NCBI RefSeq assembly: GCF_002994745.2
Contig: NC_037092.1
Coordinates: forward strand, 83,124,824 to 83,188,823
Source of the DNA: Rosa chinensis
Lineage: Eukaryota > Streptophyta > Magnoliopsida > Rosales > Rosaceae
DNA length: 64,000 nucleotides
Reading direction: 5' to 3'
Part shown: piece after piece, positions 57,657 through 64,000 of the stretch
Layout of the letters: each line of letters opens with the position of its first letter
Position numbering within the stretch: the stretch's first letter is position 1
Made by a program: the position numbers and the translations under genes
Notes under the pieces: generated by a model
The model's database searches: none
Told to the model about the DNA's origin: nothing
The model's input: the letters and a program-made list of their open reading frames with translations, nothing else

Positions 57657-58534
57657 TTTTTTTGAAAGCCCACGGGGTGAAAGAGTATATTCATCACAAG
57701 CCAGAATAAATCGTTACATATCCTTCCGCTATCATTTAAGGACATAGACAGACAAGAAGGTGGTGATAGTATTCACAGTGGTACCTAGAAATAGACTTAC
57801 TCATTTTACATTTTAGACCGTAGAGATAGAGGAGATCCTCATTTAGTACTATGCCAGAAATGCTAGAGATCTAGGTTCCTAATACAAGGAAACTTATTGT
57901 AATTAGACAAAAAAGCTAAAAACATATATAGGGTTAGGCCAAGGGCCTAAACCCTAGCCCAAATTTAGAAGCTAATGGACTAGGGTAGAAACCCCATCCC
58001 AACAACCTAAAGCCCAATTGGGTAGTCAGCCAAGAAGATTCCCCAGGCCCATCATCCTGGTTCGGGCCCAGTCCAATATCTTCTCCCAACCCTCGTTGTA
58101 CATCACATTCTGACTGAGTTCGGTCCGACCCATGCCACCAACCCGCCTTGTTGCGATCCACATCACCATGGCAGCGATCCAATCGTCCCGAGCCATGCTG
58201 CCAACCTGCGTCACCACCAAACAACACCATCCCCGATTCGGATCTTCACAACCCCGCACCACCACCAATCGAAACCCATGTTGGCATCGCCAGTCCAAGA
58301 AACCATTCGCAGGGATCGATTACCGGCTTGTAACAGCACAATCATCGCCTTCGCCACTAGCGCAGTTGAACCAAACTGACAAAAACCGGGGGAACCCTCT
58401 CCTACAGAGCCTTATGAGGAGTAGATATGGATCTATTGTCCGGTAGAAAACCCCAAGACGACGGCGAGGCCGAAGGCCACCCAAACTTTCGGGCGCCGCT
58501 GGACGAGACTAACTTTGCAACAACGGAGTACGTG
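57657..58534 (-). mobile_element. Retroposon (LINE/SINE-like), 878 bp
   Basis: Exactly flanked by the 17-base repeat ACTCAAGGAAAATAATT (57640-57656 and 58535-58551). It begins on the plus strand with a poly-T run, so it lies on the minus strand with a poly-A 3' tail: target-primed reverse transcription. The interior is GC-rich at its 5' side (58030-58534, CGGGCGCCGCTGG) and lacks a recognisable RT. It may be a 5' end joined to a 3' end of a LINE, or a composite SINE. A 98-codon minus-strand frame (57934-58230) has no known domain. Confidence 0.8.
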
Positions 58535-58688
58535 ACTCAAGGAAAATAATTATAACAAACTATGCATTTAAAACTACATAAATATATAATTTTTTTTTTT
58601 GAGTAAAAGTGAAAGTTGTATTGATCAAGCTAGATGATTATAAACATAGATAATTGCAAGAGAGTAAAATCTACACTCTCTTCCTTTA

Positions 58689-59368
58689 GGGTAGTTCTAG
58701 TTGGACCTTCAAATTTTATATTTTAACCCCCAATTTTTTTCAATTATCAATATGAAAAGATAAATAAGGACAAAATGAGAAAAATGAAAAGGAAAAAAAA
58801 AAAAAAAAACCTCTTCTTACCTCCCCTAAATATAACATTCAATTAAATTATTTTTTTTTTCCGGAATTTCCTTATATTGTCATATAGTTTTATAATTTAC
58901 CTAAAACAATTAAGTAAAAATAATAATTTCTATACATGGGCTATAATTTAATACAAAATAAATTCAAAACAATCTGATTTGAAATTTCCTTAAACTAAAT
59001 TCAATGAATATTATGATATAGTTATTACTCGATCTTCTAACCCAAAACCCTTGAAATCATTCTTTTAGCAAATTCAAAGGGAAGCAACATATCAAGATCG
59101 AGAATCAACTCTCTGATTAATTATGGTGGAGGAGAGACATACTCATAAGAGAGCAATACCATGTGATTTTGATTTATTCTTCTTCTCGTGGTTGAAGATA
59201 GAGATAAAAAGTAAAGTAATAAATTATTGTACGTATATCCTATTCAAGAGTGTTTTGGTAAAAATAAGGAGATCTACTTAACTTTTCAAGTATTCTAAAA
59301 GTAAATTAGAGGTATACTAAGTATATGAGGTCCAAATAGCAAATTTGGAGGTCTAACTAGAACCACCC
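58689..59368. mobile_element. MULE-type MITE, 680 bp
   Basis: The left end GGGTAGTTCTAGTTGGACCT and reverse-complemented right end GGGTGGTTCTAGTTAGACCT form a TIR continuing to CCAAATTT (about 30 bases). The exact 9-base repeat CTTCCTTTA flanks it (58680-58688 and 59369-59377), the Mutator-type TSD. AT-rich inside, no transposase. Nested in the LINE. Confidence 0.9.
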
Positions 59369-60375
59369 CTTCCTTTATTTGGTCAAAATTCTTATAAAAG
59401 ACAAAATTTAAGTTACCCAAAAAAAAAAGTGTGGATTGTAAAATGAGGCGTGCAAATTTGACTCCCCTAATTGCATCCAACACAATAGTTGGAGCATTAT
59501 TATGCCAAAAATTGTTCATATTGGACTCATAAGCTATATATGCTAGCTAATCTGCAACACAATTTGTATCCCTAGGAGTATAAGCAACTACTAATTCTTG
59601 AGATAGTTGAACATGCTTGAATATCAAAGATCAAGATGTGTTCAGAAACATCCAGCTCAATGGCAAAAATAGCTTGAACCACTAGCAAATAATCATATCC
59701 AGATCGACATGGGAAATTTGCATCTGTTGTAGTAGCTCCACTCCCATTTTGATTACCAATAGCTCAACCTGCTGTGTGGAGGCGACACAGTCCAAATGAT
59801 GTGAGAAACCAGCAAATCTTGTGGATGCATTCCGCAATACGCCTCCAGAGATTGAAGATGTCAAGAAAGCTCCATCTACATTCAATTTTAGCATGTTATG
59901 TATAGGAGGCTTCCAATACTTTCTTTATGTGACTCCTGCACCTTATTACTACACTGTTACTAGCATGAACTGCCTTGTACTCTTCACACCATGCCATACA
60001 ACTTAAGAGAATTGTTTAAGGGGGCTTAGAAGTTGTAGACCAAAACATATTGTTTCTATTTTCCTAGATAGCCCAAACCACCATAAGCAGTCTTTCAAAA
60101 ATATTAGCATGTAAAGTGAGAGCTCTCTCTCAAGAATCCATTCTCTGAATTGAAAAGTAGGTGAAATATGTACCAGAGTATTTTAAGGTTGGGTTGCAAG
60201 TATGTTGGAGGCAATGTGACAACCACACAGAAAACATTGTTTACATCTTCAAAGGGTTGATGACAAAACAGGCATTGAGTAACCTTGATAACCTTTAGGG
60301 AGTCATTTATCCGTAGTTAGTAACAGGTTGTTGCAGGCCCTCTACACAAAGATCTTCACTTTACCAGAAATATTA

Positions 60376-60704
60376 GGGGCTGTTCGATAGCATTTTTGAA
60401 AATAATTTTCTAAAAAATATTTTTAAAAACAAAAATGAGAAAACGAGATTATAGTTTTCAAATTTGAAAAGTTGTTCAATAGTTTAGTGCAAAAAAATAT
60501 TCTACATATTTTCTAAACTAAAAAAATGAAAAAGTGAAAACTTCAAATTATTATTATTATTATTATTTTTTCCCGTGTAAAAGTTGAAAATATTTTCAAT
60601 TTTTAGTTTCCATGTTTTGAGAAATATGTCACCGAACGCATTTTCATCCAAATTTTCTTTTCTAAAATGAGAATACAAGCATGAAAACGTTACTGAAAGT
60701 CACC
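60376..60704. mobile_element. Tourist-like (PIF/Harbinger) MITE, 329 bp
   Basis: The left end GGGGCTGTTCGATAGCATTT and reverse-complemented right end GGTGACTTTCAGTAACGTTT form an imperfect TIR, flanked by TTA (60373-60375 and 60705-60707). Taking it out with one TTA restores a continuous LINE frame on the minus strand (WKANISGKVKIFVWR), which independently supports the borders. Confidence 0.8.
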
Positions 60705-62410
60705 TTAGCTTTCCACAGACCTTTCCATAAACCCTTAAATGTTTCACCAATAGAAGATGAGGCCAAAGCATTACTAATTACCATATCCCTAACTATCCAA
60801 TAGGTGGTCTTAAATTAATGAGAATAAGCCTTTCCTTTCAAACTTCCAAGTGAGCTTATCTACTAATTGGTGTTTACTAATATGAATGCATTTGATCTTT
60901 TCCACAATATTAGGCTGAAAAAGATGTTGTAACACTGAGTAAAGCAAGAATTTTTCTCACCACTGATTAACTCACTCACATAGTTATCAGGATGTGAGAT
61001 CATATAATTTGGTGTGTTATGATTCCAATTATCCATCCAAGTATTGATATTATTGCCATCCCCAACTCTTCAATGCACTCTAGCTACCAAAACTTGCTTT
61101 GTACTATGAATACTGTGCCAAGAAAATAAAGGTCAATCACTAATTCCAGCCTCTCAAAATGAACATTGAGGCCTGCAATTTCATTAATCAAGGTTTGAGG
61201 GCAGCCGCACCATGCCTATTTCCAAAAAAAAAAAAAACATTAAGGATGATATCTTCTTTGAAAACTGGAGCAGCCAAAAAGTAGGGTTGTGTGATCAATC
61301 TCCAACCTTCCTTTGCTAACATTGCAAGGTTGTATGCATGCAGATTTTTAAAAGCCATTCCTCCTTTCTGTTTGGTTAAACACAGTCTATTTCATGTCCT
61401 TTAGTGAATCTTCATTTTATTTTGTGTCACCCCAAAAGAATTGTGCACACAACTGGTGCAGGTCATCACATAGAAATTTTGCATGTAAATAAAAATTCAT
61501 GGCACAGAGGGGAATAGTTTGTGCTACTGCCTTGATGAGCAATTTCTAGCCTGCAGCACTTAGTATTTTTGATTTCCAGCCTAGCAGTCTCTTTGTCATT
61601 TTTTTTCTTAATATAAGCACAGATTTCCGTTTTTGATCTACCAACTCTGAGAGGGAGCCCTAAGTATCTGTCATGTTCAGTCTTCAACTTGAATTCAAGC
61701 ACACCAGCCAATTTTTATTGCAATTCCTGAGTGAAATTTCTGTTGAAACAAAACACACTACTTTTCTGACTTTTCTGAAAGTTAACTTTCCGTCCAAAAG
61801 TTTTTTCATACAGATTGAGAATAGATCTATATGTCTAATACTCATCTTCTATAGAAACTCTAAAAATGAAGCTATCATCTGCAAAGAAAAGGTGATGCAA
61901 AGTGGGAGCTTTAGGGCACATTTTCAAACTATTCAACTAATGAGTCTCAAGTGCCTTGGAGAATAAAGAGGAGAAAACCTCAACACAAAGAATAAACAAA
62001 TAGGTGACAAAAGGTCACCCTATCTTACTCCTCTAGTTGGAGTGAAGCAATCAACAATCTCACCATTTATTGAAATTGCATATTTCACAGAAGTAATACA
62101 CTGCATAACAATGTAAATTCATTTGTGTGAAAAGCCAAGTTTAAGTAGCATTACCTCCAAAAAAAACTCCATTCTTGCTTTCTAAGGTTGTGCATAAAAT
62201 GTGTAGCCTTAGTAGCATTTAGTATGTTGTCTAAAATTATCCTACCAAGGACACAAGTTTGTACTTTGAAGAGGTGAGATAATTATAGATAGTATGCGTT
62301 TGAGCCTAATAGCTATCACTTTTGAGTTGATTCTGAAGAGCACGTTGCACAAAGCAATAGGCCTAATGATGTGCCTCCTTAACATCCTCAACTTTAGGAA
62401 TTAAAGTCAA

Positions 62411-62657
62411 AGGCTAAATATTGGTTATTACCATGAACTTTAGAGATAAAATCACTTCAGTCCCTGCACTTTTAATTTCATCATAAACATCCATGCACTT
62501 TCAAATTTGATCCAATAGGTCTAATCAGTTAGTCTTCTGTTAAGTGAGTCCGTTAACTAGATGACATGGCTCATGCAGGACCCATGTTTAACAATTTTCA
62601 TTTATTGACTAAGGCATATTGCCATTACAAAAATTCTTAGAAAATAAAAGGACTAAT
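62411..62657. other. Repeat-derived junction between LINE and gag element
   Basis: Phrases such as CAGTCCCTGCACTTTTAATTT and CATGCACTTTCAAATTTGAT recur imperfectly, and TCCGTTAAC is present. This resembles dispersed plant repeats, but no ends or coding sequence were recognised. Confidence 0.35.
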
Positions 62658-63899
62658 CTAATCAAAGTCTGCGGCATCCTTGTGCACTTCATCATCAGCT
62701 TTGAAGTCCTCTATGGTGAGATGGATGTCTCCACCATTTTCTTTTTCTTCTGCAAGGTACACTTCTTGTTCCCTCAGGTCCCTGTATGCCCTGTGCACTT
62801 CATCATCAGCTTTGAAGTCCTCTATGGTGAGAGGGATGTCTCCACCATTTTCTTCTTCTTCTGCAAGGTACACTTCTTGTTCCCTCAGGTCCCTGTATGC
62901 CCTATATTTTGAAGCTAGTTGCTCGCTTGCCTTGCATTGCTTAAACCAATGCTCACTTGATCCACATCGATGACACATGTCATTGTGGTTGCCTCCCTTT
63001 AATTGAGGTGCACGTTGTGCACGTTGTAGGCGTTCCCTAGGAGGATTGGTGCCACCACCACGATCCATGGCGCCTCCACCACGAGCCATGGCGGCACCAC
63101 CACGACTAGGGATACCACGACCACCTCTCCCACGTGTGGTATTGCCACCACGTGTATCCGCACCAAACCTGCGGTTTCCTTCCTTGTTAGGGCGGTTATA
63201 TGGACTCATACGTCCCTCATATCCCTTATTCTTAGGGTTCCGCTCCTTGCGCCCTCTTTTGGGTGCATTATAATTCGCCTCATGAACGCTTTTAGTTCCA
63301 ATAGGCCTTGAATTATAATTCCTCACGAGTATGTTATCATGTTTCTCATCTATAGATATGAGATTGATAAGCTGATGAAACCTCGTGATCCGTCCAGCAT
63401 TGACTTCAGTGCGGTATTGGTTTGATACCACAATGGCTGAAACGGGTAAGGTGGAGAGAGTTTTCTCAATTAGCTCTTGCTCTGTGACAGGTTGTCCACA
63501 AAACCTCAACATGGACTGTAGGCGAAGAGCTTTTGAATTATATTCAGCAACAGACTTGAAATCAGCAAAGCGCAGATTGTTCCATTGAACCTTCAAGTCA
63601 GGGAGGAGGGAATCTTGGACATTGCCAGAGCGCTCTTCTAGCGCTACCCATAGCTCTCTTGCATCATTGATCGACATATACTCCAATCTGAGTGTCTTGT
63701 CCATATGGCGTCGCATCAAGATAACTGCTTGAGCATGCTTTGTAGGTGTTCGCACGAACACACGATCCGGGTTAGGTGCCTGGATTATGGGTAATATTCC
63801 CTTTGAAGTGAGGTGGTTCTCAACATCGGTTACCCAACTGTGGTATTCTGAGCCTGTTGAGTCAAGCATGAGAAAGTCGAGTCTAGGTTTATTCGACAT
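62658..63899 (-). mobile_element. Copia-type gag ORF (413 codons)
   Basis: A continuous minus-strand ORF. Residues about 10-190 match the plant Copia gag (UBN2) domain: FLMLDSTGSEYHSWVTDVEN, LWVALEERSGNVQDS and LPVSAIVVSNQYRTEVNAG. A basic, Gly/Arg-rich stretch follows (residues about 215-300, repeated ARGGG/RGG). A CCHC zinc knuckle, CHRCGSSEHWFKQC, is near residue 310, fitting an RNA-binding nucleocapsid. The ORF ends KDAADFD then stop, without protease, integrase or RT downstream, so it is either a gag-only (TR-GAG-like) element or a truncated copy; the window ends 100 bases upstream. Its last part is a tandem duplication. Confidence 0.88.
62681..62902 (-). repeat. 111-bp in-frame tandem duplication in gag
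   Basis: Copies 62681-62791 and 62792-62902 encode a 37-residue unit containing YRDLREQEVYLAEE, ENGGDI and LTIEDFKADDEVH. The copies differ at only a few bases, and 111 is a multiple of 3, so the frame is kept. Confidence 0.92.
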
Positions 63900-64000
63900 C
63901 CTGAAAATAAGAAGAGAAGATATATTAGTTTCGGAGCTAAACTTCCACGAAAACTAAAATAATAAGATTTCCGAGCTATGCTACCAAAAAAACAATTTCG

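Larger units (their letters stand above)
58590..62410 (-). mobile_element. Degraded L1-type LINE with two nested MITEs
   Basis: The minus-strand order fits a plant L1 pol. First an RT start (62400-62290: LIPKVEDVKE, then RPIALCNVLFRINSKVIAIR with shifts), the RT active-site box FFADDSFIF (about 61895-61865), YLGLPLRVGRSKTEICAYIK (about 61665-61600) and a zf-RVT region (FVWRACNN, about 60360-60320). Then RNase H (59894-59682: LKLNVDGAFLTSSISGGVLR, QQVELLVIKMGVELLQQMQI). A plus-strand poly-T at 58590-58600 marks the 3' end. Many stops and frameshifts. A MULE-type MITE (58689-59368) lies in the 3' part and a Tourist-like MITE (60376-60704) in the zf-RVT region. The endonuclease and ORF1 were not seen. 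Confidence 0.82.

Overview
The window is nuclear DNA from a flowering plant, most likely a eudicot. Genes have many GT-AG introns, the proteins match plant families (CWC22, plant-type GH127/DUF1680, RING-H2), intergenic DNA is AT-rich, and plant transposon superfamilies are abundant. Rosaceae is my guess from the general look of the sequence; I could not test it. Only four loci look like intact host genes: a Tim17/22/23-like membrane protein (24535-25524, minus), a RING-H2 protein (27678-28295, minus), the spliceosome factor CWC22 (41353-45265, plus, 7 coding exons, 880 aa) and a secreted GH127 glycoside hydrolase (51947-57227, plus, 12 coding exons, 874 aa).

1-18.3 kb is dominated by CACTA-type DNA transposons. 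Two are complete, with matching termini and 3-bp target site duplications (4201-10088, TSD TAA; 10785-16424, TSD GTA). Two more are seen only by their right ends (at 2785 and 18328). Instead of a transposase they carry exon-sized fragments of unrelated host genes, with splice sites kept but reading frames broken: P5C reductase, a YODA-like MAPKKK, a CIP7-like protein, a BPA1-like RRM protein, myosin VIII, a Lys-rich protein and initiation factor IF-3. An RPL17 fragment sits between two of them. This Pack-CACTA cluster is the most unusual part of the window. A decayed MuDR/MULE transposase follows (18.3-20.6 kb).

22.8-45.7 kb holds a small RING-H2 family and the CWC22 locus. The family has one intact gene, one decayed copy split by a hAT-like element, and one 5' fragment. 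A truncated second CWC22 copy (36242-40160) lies upstream of the real gene and is followed directly by the RING 5' fragment, which now forms the upstream flank of functional CWC22. This suggests an old tandem duplication of a divergent RING/CWC22 pair. Later insertions there include a MULE-type element (28687-30012), a solo LTR with TSD CTACA (31628-34894) containing a hAT element with an 8-bp TSD (33774-34519), and a young, internally deleted Copia element with TSD GAGTA inside the CWC22 pseudogene (37618-39565). A CysRS pseudogene lies at 26.7-27.25 kb.

45.7-64 kb contains a tRNA-derived SINE, a 333-bp tandem duplication marked by a later 86-bp insertion, an AT-rich MITE, the GH127 gene, a retroposon with a 17-bp TSD, and a degraded minus-strand L1-type LINE interrupted by a 680-bp MULE-type MITE (9-bp TSD) and a 329-bp Tourist-like MITE (TSD TTA). 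A Copia-type gag ORF with a 37-codon tandem duplication ends the window. I found no rRNA gene, real tRNA gene or CRISPR array.
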